From positions 7,688,001 through 7,752,000 of the forward strand of contig NZ_CP045096.1 of NCBI RefSeq assembly GCF_009184865.1: a stretch of DNA of 64,000 bases, read 5' to 3'. The number at the start of each line of letters is the position of its first letter. Position 1 is the first letter of the stretch. Shown here piece by piece: positions 50,552-59,212 of the stretch. Below the pieces are notes generated by a model that was not told where the DNA came from, did no database searches, and saw nothing but the letters and a program-made list of their open reading frames with translations. Both the position numbers and the translations under genes were made by a program. This DNA comes from Streptomyces phaeolivaceus (lineage in GTDB: Bacteria; Actinomycetota; Actinomycetes; Streptomycetales; Streptomycetaceae).

Positions 50552-52330
50552 ATGCCCCCCACGCTCGCCTCGCTCGTCCATCACTCCGCGCTCAAGCTGA
50601 CCGTGCGGGCGGGCGAGGACCGTCTGGATGTGCCGGTGCGCTGGGCGCACGCCAGCGAGCTGGCCGACCCGGTGCCGTACATGGAGGGCGGGGAGCTGCT
50701 GCTGATCACCGCGCTGAAGCTGGACGCGGAGGATCCGGAGGCGATGCGGCGCTATGTACGGCGGCTGGTGGGCGCCGGGGTCGTCGGGCTCGGCTTCGCC
50801 GTCGGGGTGCACTACGAGGACATCCCCGAGGCGCTCGTCGCGGCGGCCCAGGGGGAAGGGCTGCCGCTGCTGGGAGTGCCCCGGCGTACGCCCTTCCTCG
50901 CGATCAGCAAGGCGGTGTCGGCCGCCATCGCCGCCGAGCGGTACCGGGCCGTGACGGCGGGGTTCGCGGCGCAGCGGGAACTCACCAAGCAGACGTTGTC
51001 GGACGGCCCCGAGGGGCTGCTCGGCGCGCTCGCCGGGCAGGTCGACGGGTGGGCGGCCCTGTACGACGCCTCCGGAGCCGTCGTCGCGGTCGCGCCCGAG
51101 TGGGCGGAGCGGCGGGCCGGCCGGCTCACCGCCGACATCGAACGGCTGCGCGACCGGCCCGCGCCGGCCAGCGCGGTCGTGGGCGGCGAGGACCGCGTCG
51201 AACTGCACTCCCTCGGTACCGGGCGCCGGGCGCGCGCCGCCCTCGCCGTCGGCACGGCGGCGGCCCTCGGCACGGCCGAGCGGTACGCCGTCCACTCCGC
51301 GATCGCCCTTCTCACCCTCACCACGGAACGGTCGCGCTCGCTGCACGCCGCCGAGCAGCGGATCGGCGCGGCGGTGCTGCGCATGCTGCTGGCCGGGGAG
51401 TGCGACCACGCGCGCGCCGTCGCCCAGGACCTGTACGGGGAGCTGCTGGACGCCCCGTTCCGGCTGATCCTCGCCGAATCGGCCTCGGCGTCGGCGGCGC
51501 GGGCACGGGTGGAAGGGGCACGGGTGGAAGGGGCCGTGGTGACGGTGGGCACGCCGGGGACGGCGAGTACGGCGGGAACTGTGGAGGGGGTGGCCGGGTC
51601 CGCCGGGGCTGCCGCTGTCTCACGAGCTGTGCACGGGGTGGGGGAGGCCGGGCGGGCGGTCGGTGTCGATCCGAGGGCGGATCTGCTGGGGCAGCTCGTC
51701 GAGGTCGTGGAGGCGGCTGCCGCGCGGGCCGGGGAAGCGGTGCTCGTCGTGCCCGACGGGGAGCGGCTGGTCGTGCTCGCGGTGGACGGGGGCGCCGTGG
51801 TGGCCGCGTGCGGGGAGTTCGCGATCGAGCTGGAGACGTCCCGGGTGGTCGGGCGGGACGCGCTGTCCGTGGCCTCTGACTCCGGCCCCGTCGAGGAGGA
51901 GGAACTCGTCGTAGGGCTGTCCGCGCCCGCCGGGCCGATCGCCGCCGCGGCGGCGTACAAGCAGGCCGAGCAGGCGTTGTCGGTGGCTCGGCGGCGGGGG
52001 CGGTGCCTGGTCGAGCACGAGGAGCTGGCGGCCGGGTCGGTGCTGCCGTTGCTCGGGGACGACGCGGTGCGGGCCTTCGCCGACAGTCTGCTGCGACCGC
52101 TCCGTGAGCATGACGCGACCGGGCGGGGGGATCTTGTGGCCTCGCTTCGGGCGTGGCTGTCGCGGCATGGGCAGTGGGACGCGGCAGCGGCGGATCTGGG
52201 GGTGCATCGGCATACGTTGCGGTATCGGATGCGGCGGGTGGAGGAGATTCTCGGGAGGTCGTTGGACGATCCCGATGTGCGGATGGAGCTGTGGCTGGCG
52301 TTGAAGGCCACGGCCGCGGCGGGGGAGTAG
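50552..52330 (+). CDS. PucR family transcriptional regulator
   Basis: 592 residues. N-terminal PucR domain about 7-125 (LASLVHHSALKLTVRAG, ELADPVPYMEGGELLLITALKLD), a GGDEF-like central domain about 270-480 that lacks the diguanylate cyclase motif, and a C-terminal helix-turn-helix DAAAADLGVHRHTLRYRMRRVEEILGRSLDDPDVRMELWLAL. An Ala/Val/Gly-rich insert at about 308-365 is low-complexity. PucR proteins control amine, purine and GABA catabolism. Downstream is an aldehyde dehydrogenase, and gabT is upstream on the other strand, so control of those genes is likely. Confidence 0.9.
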   Translation: MPPTLASLVHHSALKLTVRAGEDRLDVPVRWAHASELADPVPYMEGGELLLITALKLDAEDPEAMRRYVRRLVGAGVVGLGFAVGVHYEDIPEALVAAAQGEGLPLLGVPRRTPFLAISKAVSAAIAAERYRAVTAGFAAQRELTKQTLSDGPEGLLGALAGQVDGWAALYDASGAVVAVAPEWAERRAGRLTADIERLRDRPAPASAVVGGEDRVELHSLGTGRRARAALAVGTAAALGTAERYAVHSAIALLTLTTERSRSLHAAEQRIGAAVLRMLLAGECDHARAVAQDLYGELLDAPFRLILAESASASAARARVEGARVEGAVVTVGTPGTASTAGTVEGVAGSAGAAAVSRAVHGVGEAGRAVGVDPRADLLGQLVEVVEAAAARAGEAVLVVPDGERLVVLAVDGGAVVAACGEFAIELETSRVVGRDALSVASDSGPVEEEELVVGLSAPAGPIAAAAAYKQAEQALSVARRRGRCLVEHEELAAGSVLPLLGDDAVRAFADSLLRPLREHDATGRGDLVASLRAWLSRHGQWDAAAADLGVHRHTLRYRMRRVEEILGRSLDDPDVRMELWLALKATAAAGE

Positions 52331-52631
52331 GGCGAGCCCCTGTCGCGCTCCGCGCGGGGCTTCTCGCGCAGTTCCCCGCGCCCCTAAGAGACACGGCCCT
52401 GGCGGGCCGTGAGGAAAGCAGGGCGCAGCCCGCTTTTTCAGGGGCGCGGGGAACTGCGCGACCAGCCCCCACCGGACCCGCACCCGACAACGCACCCCCA
52501 CCCCACCCCACCATTTCGGCGCAACCCCCACCCCCACTCATACGCGCCGGACAAACGACCCCCCGCCGTCCCGGCCCTACCGTGGAGCCGGAAGTTGAAA
52601 TGTGCCACCCACCGAAGGGCCGGGAACGACT
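52331..52631. repeat. Repeat-rich gap with two inverted copies of the dispersed element
   Basis: Copy B is 52356-52385 (GGGGCTTCTCGCGCAGTTCC, then CCGCGCCCCT) and its inverted copy is 52439-52470, so together they can form a long hairpin. Between them lie CACGGCC/GGCCGTG (52392-52398 with 52405-52411) and AGCAGGGCGCAGCCCGCTTTTT, which is the same terminal unit as at 61367 in the opposite orientation. The remainder is a C/A-rich run; I see no coding potential. It separates the PucR gene from the dehydrogenase gene and probably ends transcription. Confidence 0.75.
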
Positions 52632-54083
52632 ATGACCGCCACCCACGCCTTCTGGCTCGCCGGCCGTCAGGCCACCGGTGAGACCACGTTCGATGTGAAC
52701 TCGCCCTGGGACGGCCGCCTGGTCGGCAGGGTGAGCGTGCCGACGGACGAGCAGGTCGAGGAGGCCGTGGCCGCCGCGTACGCCGTACGGGACGAGTTCG
52801 CGGCGACCCCGGCGCATGTCCGGGCCGCCGTCCTGGACCACGTCAGCCGGAGTCTCGTCGAGCGGACCGAGGAGATCGCGCGGTTGATCTCCGCCGAGAA
52901 CGGCAAGCCGATCAAGTGGGCGCGGGGCGAGGTCGGCCGGGCGGTCTCCGTGTTCCGGTTCGCGGCCGAGGAGGCCCGGCGGTTCAACGGCGGCGAGGCG
53001 CAGCGGCTCGACACCGACCTGGGCGGACAGGGACGGCTCGCCTTCACGCGCCGCTTCCCCAAGGGCGTCGTCCTCGGCATCGCGCCCTTCAACTTCCCGC
53101 TCAACCTCTGCGCCCACAAGATCGCCCCGGCGATCGCGGCCGGGGTGCCGATCATCCTGAAGCCCGCCCCGGCCACCCCCCTCTCCGGTCTGATCATCGG
53201 AGAGCTGATCGCGGACGCCGCCGCCGACCTCCCCGCCGGGTCCTGGAGCGTCCTCCCCGTCGCCAACGACCGCATGCCCGCCCTCGTCCAGGACGAGCGG
53301 CTGCCCGTGATCTCCTTCACCGGCTCCGAGAAGGTCGGCTACGCGATCATGGACTCGGCGCCGCGCAAGCACTGCACGCTGGAGCTGGGCGGCAACGGCG
53401 CGGCGGTCGTGCTGGCCGACTGGGCGAGCGACGAGGACCTCGACTGGGCCGCGACCCGCATCGCCACCTTCTCGAACTACCAGGGCGGCCAGTCCTGCAT
53501 CTCCGTCCAGCGGGTGATCGCGGACGCCTCCGTGTACGACCGGCTGCTGCCGCGCATCGTCGCCGCGGTCGAGGCCCAGGTGACCGGTGACCCGGCCGAC
53601 GGTGCCACCGATGTCGGGCCGCTGGTCAGCGAGGACGCCGCCAAGCGCGTCGAGGCGTGGGTCCAGGAGGCGGTCGACGCCGGTGCCGCCCTGCTGGCCG
53701 GCGGCAAGCGCGACGGCGCCTCGTACGCGCCGACCGTCCTCGCCGACGTACCCGCCGACGTGACCGTCTCCTGCGAGGAGGTCTTCGGGCCCGTCCTCAC
53801 CGTGCGGAAGGTGGAGGGGGAGGCCGAGGCCTTCGCCGCTGTCAACGACTCCAAGTACGGCCTCCAGGCGGGCGTCTTCACCCACGACCTGCAGACCGCC
53901 TTCCGCGCCCACCGCGCGCTGGAGGTCGGTGGTGTGGTCATCGGCGACGTGCCGTCCTACCGCGCCGACCAGATGCCGTACGGCGGGGTCAAGCAGTCCG
54001 GTGTGGGGCGTGAGGGTGTGCGCTTCGCGATGGACGACTACACCTACGAGCGGGTCATGGTCCTCACGGGGATCCAGCTCTGA
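52632..54083 (+). CDS. Aldehyde dehydrogenase family protein
   Basis: 483 residues. Catalytic Cys289 in GGQSCISVQRV and Glu251 in LELGGNGAAVVLAD; NFPLNLCAHKIAPAIAAGVPIILKPA is the cofactor-binding region. The Asn in ELGGNG and the SCISVQR context put it with the lactaldehyde/phosphonoacetaldehyde-like branch rather than with the two aminobutyraldehyde copies. After gabT and pucR the natural guess is succinate semialdehyde dehydrogenase, but the sequence style does not match GabD closely, so the substrate is open. Followed by a strong terminator. Confidence 0.87.
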   Translation: MTATHAFWLAGRQATGETTFDVNSPWDGRLVGRVSVPTDEQVEEAVAAAYAVRDEFAATPAHVRAAVLDHVSRSLVERTEEIARLISAENGKPIKWARGEVGRAVSVFRFAAEEARRFNGGEAQRLDTDLGGQGRLAFTRRFPKGVVLGIAPFNFPLNLCAHKIAPAIAAGVPIILKPAPATPLSGLIIGELIADAAADLPAGSWSVLPVANDRMPALVQDERLPVISFTGSEKVGYAIMDSAPRKHCTLELGGNGAAVVLADWASDEDLDWAATRIATFSNYQGGQSCISVQRVIADASVYDRLLPRIVAAVEAQVTGDPADGATDVGPLVSEDAAKRVEAWVQEAVDAGAALLAGGKRDGASYAPTVLADVPADVTVSCEEVFGPVLTVRKVEGEAEAFAAVNDSKYGLQAGVFTHDLQTAFRAHRALEVGGVVIGDVPSYRADQMPYGGVKQSGVGREGVRFAMDDYTYERVMVLTGIQL

Positions 54084-54117
54084 CGCGCCGCTGAGATCGA
54101 TCCGCTCCACCCCTAGC

Positions 54118-54143
54118 TTGTGACAATCGTTTTCATGTAGTCT
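54118..54143 (+). promoter_or_regulatory. Orphan Zur/Fur-like box with possible promoter
   Basis: TGACAATCGTTTTCA (54121-54135) is an imperfect 7-1-7 inverted repeat that resembles the TGAAAATGATTTTCA consensus of Streptomyces Zur boxes (11 of 15 positions match). TAGTCT at 54138-54143 could be a -10. There is no gene after it on this strand, only the terminator at 54163. Confidence 0.45.
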
Positions 54144-54162
54144 CGGGTCAGATCCCGGGATG

Positions 54163-54202
54163 AAGGGGCCCGGCACCGATGCCTTCCGGTGCCGGGCCCC
54201 TT
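54163..54202. terminator. Bidirectional terminator, perfect 16-bp stem
   Basis: AAGGGGCCCGGCACCG (54163-54178) pairs exactly with 54187-54202 around an 8-nt loop, between the convergent dehydrogenase (ends 54083) and GH3 gene (ends 54229). Confidence 0.92.
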
Positions 54203-54228
54203 CTGTGTGCCGGCCTGCTTCCGGACCC

Positions 54229-57111
54229 TCAACCGCAGAAGCCGACGTGCGCCAGCCGCAGCGGGCCGCGCAGTCCGAGGTGGACGTCGTGCACACCGGC
54301 CGCGGAGACGGCGGCGCGCAGGGTCGTGTAGGTGTACGGGTCCGCGGTGGGGGTGTCGAGCGTCAGGGTCGCCAGTACCGGGCCGCCGACCACGGAGAAC
54401 TCGACGCTGCCCGCGCCCGCCGCCTCCACCGTCACCTCGGTGACACCCGCGCCGAAGTCGCAGTCCTGGAAGAGCAGTTCGCCGGCGCCGTCGCCCGCCG
54501 GGGTCACCGCGTCGCCCGACACCTTCGTACGGTCGACGATCTCCGTGCCGCGCTGCTCGTCGAAGTCCGCCGCCGCCAGGCCGTGGGTGACCACCGGACG
54601 CGGGGCGACCGGGGCGCCGTCGACGGTGACGGTCGTACGGAGGCGGATGTCCTCGCTCGACGCGCCGGCCAGCAGCTCGTACCCGCCGGGCTCCAGGTGC
54701 CAGGTGCCGTGGGCCACGTCCCAGAACTCCAGGACGGAGAGCGGGAGTCGGAACGTCAGTTCGGTCGAGGCGCCGGGGGCGAGGGTGACGCGGCGGTGGC
54801 CGAGCAGCTCGCGGCGGGGGCGCGGGACCGAGGGGGCCTCGGCGCGGACGTAGAGCTGGGCGACCTCGTCGGCGGTCACCGCGCCCGCGTTGGTGACGGT
54901 GAGGGAGACGGTCAGGTCGGCGTCACCCACCTGCGTGACCAGGTTCTCGTACGCGAACTCCGTGTACGACAGGCCGTGGCCGAAGGGGAAGAGCGGGGTG
55001 CCCTCGAAGTAGAGGTAGGTCTGGCGGGCGCCGATCACGTCGTAGTCGAGGAGGCCGGGGAGGTCCGCGTCGGTGGCGTACCAGGTCTGCGGGAGGCGGC
55101 CGGCGGGGGAGACGTCGCCGGCGAGGACGCGGGCCAGGGCCGTGCCCGCGGCCTGGCCGCCGTGCGCGGTCCACAGGACGGCGGGCAGGTCGGTGGCGTC
55201 GACGGCGTACGGATAGGCCGAGACCAGGATCAGCGCGGTGTTCGGGTTGGCGGCGCGGGCAGCGCGCAGCAGGCGCTCCTGGTGGGCGGGGAGCGCGAGG
55301 GTCGTACGGTCCTCGGTCTCGCGGCCGTTGATGTGCGGATCGTTGCCCGCGACCACCAGGACCACGTCGGCCTCGGCGGCCACGCGTGCGACGGACGCCT
55401 CGCCCCGTTCGCTCACGACCAGCTCGAAGATTTCCGGATTGCCGTCGGCAACCTTTACTCCGTCGGCGCCGACAGTCACGTACCGTCCTGTTCCCGTGTG
55501 CCTGAGGAGGTGACCGTTCCCGTGCGATCCGGAGGGCTCCAGGCGGAACGTCTCCTGGACGACCCAGCCGCCCGGCTGATCGGCCGAGGCGCGCAGCCGG
55601 CCGTCGTCGGCGACCGAGAGATAGCGGCCGTCCGGCGCGCGGAGCGTGAGCACGCCCTCGCCCCAGTCGACGAGGGCCAGTTCGGTGCCGTCCGCGTCCG
55701 TGGTGAGCGGCGGCAGGTCGGTGCGGCCCGCCAGGAGCGCCGGGTCGAGCGCGCCCTGCGCGCCGCGCGCCTCGTCGGCGGCCTCGGGCGCCTCCGGCAC
55801 GGACAGGTACGCGCCGGTGGACAGCGCCCGCAGGCGTACGCGGTCCACGCCCTCCGCGAACGTCACACGCTCGGCGCCGAAGCGGTCGTACAGGCCTTCG
55901 AGCGGGGTGGAGCGGTGGAGGAGGGTGCCGCTGTACCAGTCGAGCTTGCACTCGTCGGCGAGCAGACCGACCACGGCGACGCGGGTGTCGGCGGTGAGCG
56001 GCAGCAGGCCGACCCCCTCCCGTGCCGGACCGCTGTCGTTCTTCAGCAGGACGATCGCCTGTTCGGCGGCCTCCTGGGCGAGGGCGCGGTGGGCCGGGGT
56101 GTCGAAGTCCCTGAGGTCGGCGTACGGGTCGGCGCCGGGGTCGAACTCGCCGAGGCGGAAGCGGACCGAGAGCTGGCGGCGGACCGCGGTGTCGATGTCG
56201 TCGGCGGTCAGCAGGCCCCGGTCCAGCGCGCCCCGGATTCGTCCGATCATCGTCGAACTCTCGGTGCCGTGGTCGGTGAAGCTGTCGACGCCGGCGCGCA
56301 GCGAGGCGGCGGTCGCCTCCTCGTGGGTGGCGAAGTAGTGCTCGGAGTCGACCAGGTTCGACGGCGCGCCCGCGTCCGAGCAGACCAGCAGATGGTCGTC
56401 GGTCCAGGTGCGCAGCTGGTCGGCCAGGTGGGGCGAGACATGGTTGGGGCGGCCGTTGACCAGGTTGTACGCGGGCATCACCCCGGCCACCGCGCCCGCC
56501 TCGACCGTCTCGCGGAAGGCGCGCAGGTCGTACTCGCGCAGCACGCGCGGGCGGACCGAGGAGGAGCTGGTGGAGCGGTCGGTCTCGTTGTTGTGCGCGA
56601 GCCAGTGCTTGAGGACGGGGGCCGTGCGCCAGTACGTGGGGTGGTCGCCGCGCAGGCCCCGGGTGTACGCGGTCGCGATCGCCGAGGTCAGCCCGGGGTC
56701 CTCGGAGTAGCCCTCCTCGTTGCGGCCCCACAGCGGGTGGCGCAGCAGATTGACCGTGGGGGACCAGACGTTGAGGCCGACGCGGTCGTCGTGGGCGCGC
56801 ATGGCGCGGGTCTCGGTGGAGACGGCCTCGCCGACGCGGCGGACGAGGTCCTCGTTCCAGGTCGCGCCGAGGCCCACGGCCTGCGGGAACACCGTCGCCG
56901 GGCCCATCCAGGCCACGCCGTGCAGGGCCTCCTGGCCGGTGCGGAAGGCGGCCACCCCGAGACGGTCGACGGCGGGTGCGAACTGGTGCAGGAACGCCAC
57001 CCTCTCGTCCTCGGTGAGCCGCTGGAGCAGATCGTCGATGCGCTTCGCGAGCGGCAGTTGCGGATCGCGGAAAGGCGGCGTGGGCGTCGTCTGTGCGGTC
57101 ACGTTGGGCAT
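54229..57111 (-). CDS. GH3 family glycoside hydrolase with beta-trefoil insertion
   Basis: 960 residues, no signal peptide, so it should act on imported oligosaccharides. Order: GH3 N-terminal barrel about 20-330 (TGQEALHGVAWMG, RNEEGYSEDP, LKHWLAHNNETDR, VMPAYNLVNG; candidate nucleophile Asp in VCSDAGAPSN), GH3 C-terminal sandwich with KNDSG start, an insertion of about 140 residues (LSTGAYLSVPEA...FELVVSERG) whose repeated GRYLSVADDGRL/GRYVTVGADGVK units look like a fascin-type beta-trefoil, then the rest of the sandwich (ETEDRTTLALPAHQ), a fibronectin-III-like domain (TVTNAGAVTADEVAQLYV) and a C-terminal CBM6-like jelly roll. Probably a beta-glucosidase or beta-xylosidase. The upstream AAAGGG is adjacent to the ATG; GTG 57102 would be better spaced. 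Confidence 0.85.
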   Translation of the reverse strand: MPNVTAQTTPTPPFRDPQLPLAKRIDDLLQRLTEDERVAFLHQFAPAVDRLGVAAFRTGQEALHGVAWMGPATVFPQAVGLGATWNEDLVRRVGEAVSTETRAMRAHDDRVGLNVWSPTVNLLRHPLWGRNEEGYSEDPGLTSAIATAYTRGLRGDHPTYWRTAPVLKHWLAHNNETDRSTSSSSVRPRVLREYDLRAFRETVEAGAVAGVMPAYNLVNGRPNHVSPHLADQLRTWTDDHLLVCSDAGAPSNLVDSEHYFATHEEATAASLRAGVDSFTDHGTESSTMIGRIRGALDRGLLTADDIDTAVRRQLSVRFRLGEFDPGADPYADLRDFDTPAHRALAQEAAEQAIVLLKNDSGPAREGVGLLPLTADTRVAVVGLLADECKLDWYSGTLLHRSTPLEGLYDRFGAERVTFAEGVDRVRLRALSTGAYLSVPEAPEAADEARGAQGALDPALLAGRTDLPPLTTDADGTELALVDWGEGVLTLRAPDGRYLSVADDGRLRASADQPGGWVVQETFRLEPSGSHGNGHLLRHTGTGRYVTVGADGVKVADGNPEIFELVVSERGEASVARVAAEADVVLVVAGNDPHINGRETEDRTTLALPAHQERLLRAARAANPNTALILVSAYPYAVDATDLPAVLWTAHGGQAAGTALARVLAGDVSPAGRLPQTWYATDADLPGLLDYDVIGARQTYLYFEGTPLFPFGHGLSYTEFAYENLVTQVGDADLTVSLTVTNAGAVTADEVAQLYVRAEAPSVPRPRRELLGHRRVTLAPGASTELTFRLPLSVLEFWDVAHGTWHLEPGGYELLAGASSEDIRLRTTVTVDGAPVAPRPVVTHGLAAADFDEQRGTEIVDRTKVSGDAVTPAGDGAGELLFQDCDFGAGVTEVTVEAAGAGSVEFSVVGGPVLATLTLDTPTADPYTYTTLRAAVSAAGVHDVHLGLRGPLRLAHVGFCG

Positions 57112-57139
57112 CCCTTTGCGGTGGAGCGGCGAGGCGCTT

Positions 57140-57153
57140 TCGAAGCGCTTCGA
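57140..57153 (-). promoter_or_regulatory. LacI-type operator and promoter of the GH3 gene
   Basis: Perfect palindrome TCGAAGCGCTTCGA, 29 nt upstream of the GH3 ATG. On the minus strand TTGACA at 57182-57177 is a strong -35, with a poor -10 near 57159-57154, so the palindrome covers the likely start of transcription. An overlapping half-site GCGCTTTCGAAGCGC extends it leftward. The central CG and overall form are typical of LacI-family sites. Confidence 0.75.
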
Positions 57154-57344
57154 TGCTCATTCGACCGTGGGGTGGGTGTCAAGAGACCAAGACGCGACAG
57201 ATCCGTTTCCGCACCGTCATACAGGCCGGGATATCGAAGGTGGGAAGGGGGCGTTCCGGTCGTCCGCACCTCGTTCATACCTCCGAGGAATCTGCGAATC
57301 GACCCTTGTGCACCCCCGGTCGTTCACTTAACCTCGCAGCAACA

Positions 57345-57358
57345 TCGAAGCGCTTCGA
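57345..57358 (+). promoter_or_regulatory. LacI-type operator and promoter of the sugar importer
   Basis: Second perfect TCGAAGCGCTTCGA, 142 nt before the binding-protein ATG. TTGTGC (57306-57311) and TTAACC (57328-57333) with a 16-nt spacer make a plausible promoter that would start just upstream of the palindrome. The 57112-57500 gap holds no gene; besides these sites only the half-site AACGCTTCGC at 57371-57380 stands out. Confidence 0.75.
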
Positions 57359-57500
57359 CTGCGCGGAGGGAACGCTTCGCCTGCTCACCTCCCTCCGCTG
57401 TTCATCAGTTCCCTCGCTTCAGCACAGCCAGTTCCACTCAGACACCGCAGCCGACGGCCACCGCCGGGTGTCCTGGTGTGCGCCATGAAGGGTTGACGCA

Positions 57501-59186
57501 ATGACGCCGAACTCCGCCACCTCCGCCGCGCCCAGCCGGAGAAGCTTCCTCGCCTCCACGGCGGTCGCCGCCGCCGCAGTGGCGGGGGGTGTGCCGCTGC
57601 TGTCCGCCTGCGGCGGCTCGCAGGAAGGCCGCAAGGAGGGCACGACGTCGGGCAAGGACGCGCAGAAGATCCTTCCGACGTTCGTCGCGTCGACCGTCGT
57701 GGCGCCCGACATCCCGGCGAAGAACGGCTCGGCGGCCGGCTTCAGCAAGGCGATAGCCACGGCCGATCTGAAGACCTCCGTCCCGAAGAAGCTCGGCAGC
57801 GGCGGCGCGCTGAAGGTCATGGCACCGTTCTGGGGCACCCCGCCGAAGGGTGACAACCCCTACTACACGGCGATGGACGAGGCCGTCGGCGTCCAGGTGA
57901 CCTGGCAGAACCAGGACGGTGTCACCTACGACCAGAAGCTCGGCGCGGTCCTCGCCTCCAGCGACATCCCGGAAGTCGTGGTCGTCCCCGGCTGGAACCT
58001 GATGGGCAAGATACCGAGCGCCATCAACGCCAAGTTCGCGGACCTCGGCCCCTATCTCTCCGGCGACAAGGTCAAGGAGTACCCGAACCTCGCCGCAGTC
58101 CCCAGCGAGGCCTGGCAGCGCGGCATCTTCGGCGGCCAGCTGCGCGCGGTCCCGATGCCCGCCTCGTACGTCACCGACATCGCGCCCATGTACCGCAAGG
58201 ACCTCTTCGAGAAGAAGGGCTACTCCGTCCCGACGAGCCCCGACGAGTTCCTGTCCTGGGCGAAGGAGGCCACCGACGCGAAGGCGAAGGTGTGGGCCTG
58301 CGACGACATGAAGTGGACGGCGTTCAACATCTACGGCGTCTTCCCCAGCAGCGACAAGGCGCTGTGGTGGAACCTGGTCGACGGCAAGCTCGTCAACCGC
58401 GTCGAGACCGAGGAGTTCCTCGAAGCGCTGGAGTGGACGCGCAAGTTGTACGCCGCCGACGTGGTCCACCCGGACGCGGTCTCCGGCAAGGCGGGCGGCG
58501 ACGCCAGGAACCGGTTCACCGCCGGGCAGTCCCTGGTCTTCAACGGCAACATCTCCGGCTGGTGGGGCTCGGTCTCCGAACAGGCCACCCAGAACTCCGA
58601 CTTCGACATGGGCGCCTTCGACATCTTCGGCCCCGACGGCGGCGACCCGACCCTCTGGGCGGTCCAGCCCGCCAACATCTTCACCTTCGTCAGCAAGAAG
58701 GCCTCCGCCCAGCAGATCAAGGACTTCCTCGCCCTCTGCAACTACTGCGCCGCGCCCTACGGCACCAAGGAGTTCATGCTCACCGCCTACGGCGTCGAGG
58801 GCACGGACTACGACACGAAGAAGGGCCTGCCGGTCAAGACCACGCAGGGCGTCAACGAGGTCAACGGCGCCTACGACTACACCGGCAACCCCGCCCCGTA
58901 CGTCGCCTACCCCGACTTCCCCGAGGTCACCAAGGGCATCGTCGAGTGGCAGCAGCGCATGGGCGCCTTCACCAAGAAGACCTCCTTCTTCGGGCTGACC
59001 GTCACCGAGCCGAACCGCTGGGCCAACCTCGCCGACAACTTCGAGCAGTTGGAGGACGACGTCGTACGCGGCCGGAAGAAGATCAGCGACGTGCAGCAGG
59101 CGGTGTCCGACTGGAAGAGCAAGGGCGGCGACGGGCTGCGGGACTGGTACAAGAAGCTGCTCGACGACACCGGTTCGGCGAACTGA
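57501..59186 (+). CDS. ABC transporter solute-binding lipoprotein (LplA/YtcQ-like)
   Basis: 561 residues. Twin-arginine Arg13-Arg14 (PSRRSFLAS) and lipobox LSAC with Cys37: a Tat lipoprotein. Mature part starts after a Gly/Ser/Lys linker with LKVMAPFWGTPPKGDNPYYTAMDEAVGVQVTWQ; WWNLVDGKLVNRVETEEFLEALEWTRKLYAADVVHPDAVSG and FVSKKASAQQIKDFLALCNYCAAPYGTKEF are features of the long (over 500 residues) bacterial oligosaccharide-binding group that pairs with LplB/YtcP permeases. Substrate probably a plant-wall oligosaccharide given GH3 and GH74 neighbours. Confidence 0.88.
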   Translation: MTPNSATSAAPSRRSFLASTAVAAAAVAGGVPLLSACGGSQEGRKEGTTSGKDAQKILPTFVASTVVAPDIPAKNGSAAGFSKAIATADLKTSVPKKLGSGGALKVMAPFWGTPPKGDNPYYTAMDEAVGVQVTWQNQDGVTYDQKLGAVLASSDIPEVVVVPGWNLMGKIPSAINAKFADLGPYLSGDKVKEYPNLAAVPSEAWQRGIFGGQLRAVPMPASYVTDIAPMYRKDLFEKKGYSVPTSPDEFLSWAKEATDAKAKVWACDDMKWTAFNIYGVFPSSDKALWWNLVDGKLVNRVETEEFLEALEWTRKLYAADVVHPDAVSGKAGGDARNRFTAGQSLVFNGNISGWWGSVSEQATQNSDFDMGAFDIFGPDGGDPTLWAVQPANIFTFVSKKASAQQIKDFLALCNYCAAPYGTKEFMLTAYGVEGTDYDTKKGLPVKTTQGVNEVNGAYDYTGNPAPYVAYPDFPEVTKGIVEWQQRMGAFTKKTSFFGLTVTEPNRWANLADNFEQLEDDVVRGRKKISDVQQAVSDWKSKGGDGLRDWYKKLLDDTGSAN

Positions 59187-59212
59187 TCCGGCGCCGAGGC
59201 GAGGAGAAGGCC

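Noticed and set aside
51318..54296. 992-residue minus-strand frame opposite pucR and the third dehydrogenase
   Set aside because: Antisense shadow; Pro/Arg-rich where it covers repeats and without a domain.
54160..57504. 1114-residue plus-strand frame opposite the GH3 gene
   Set aside because: Covers the terminator and both operators and mirrors the GH3 codons; the minus-strand frame has full GH3 domains.
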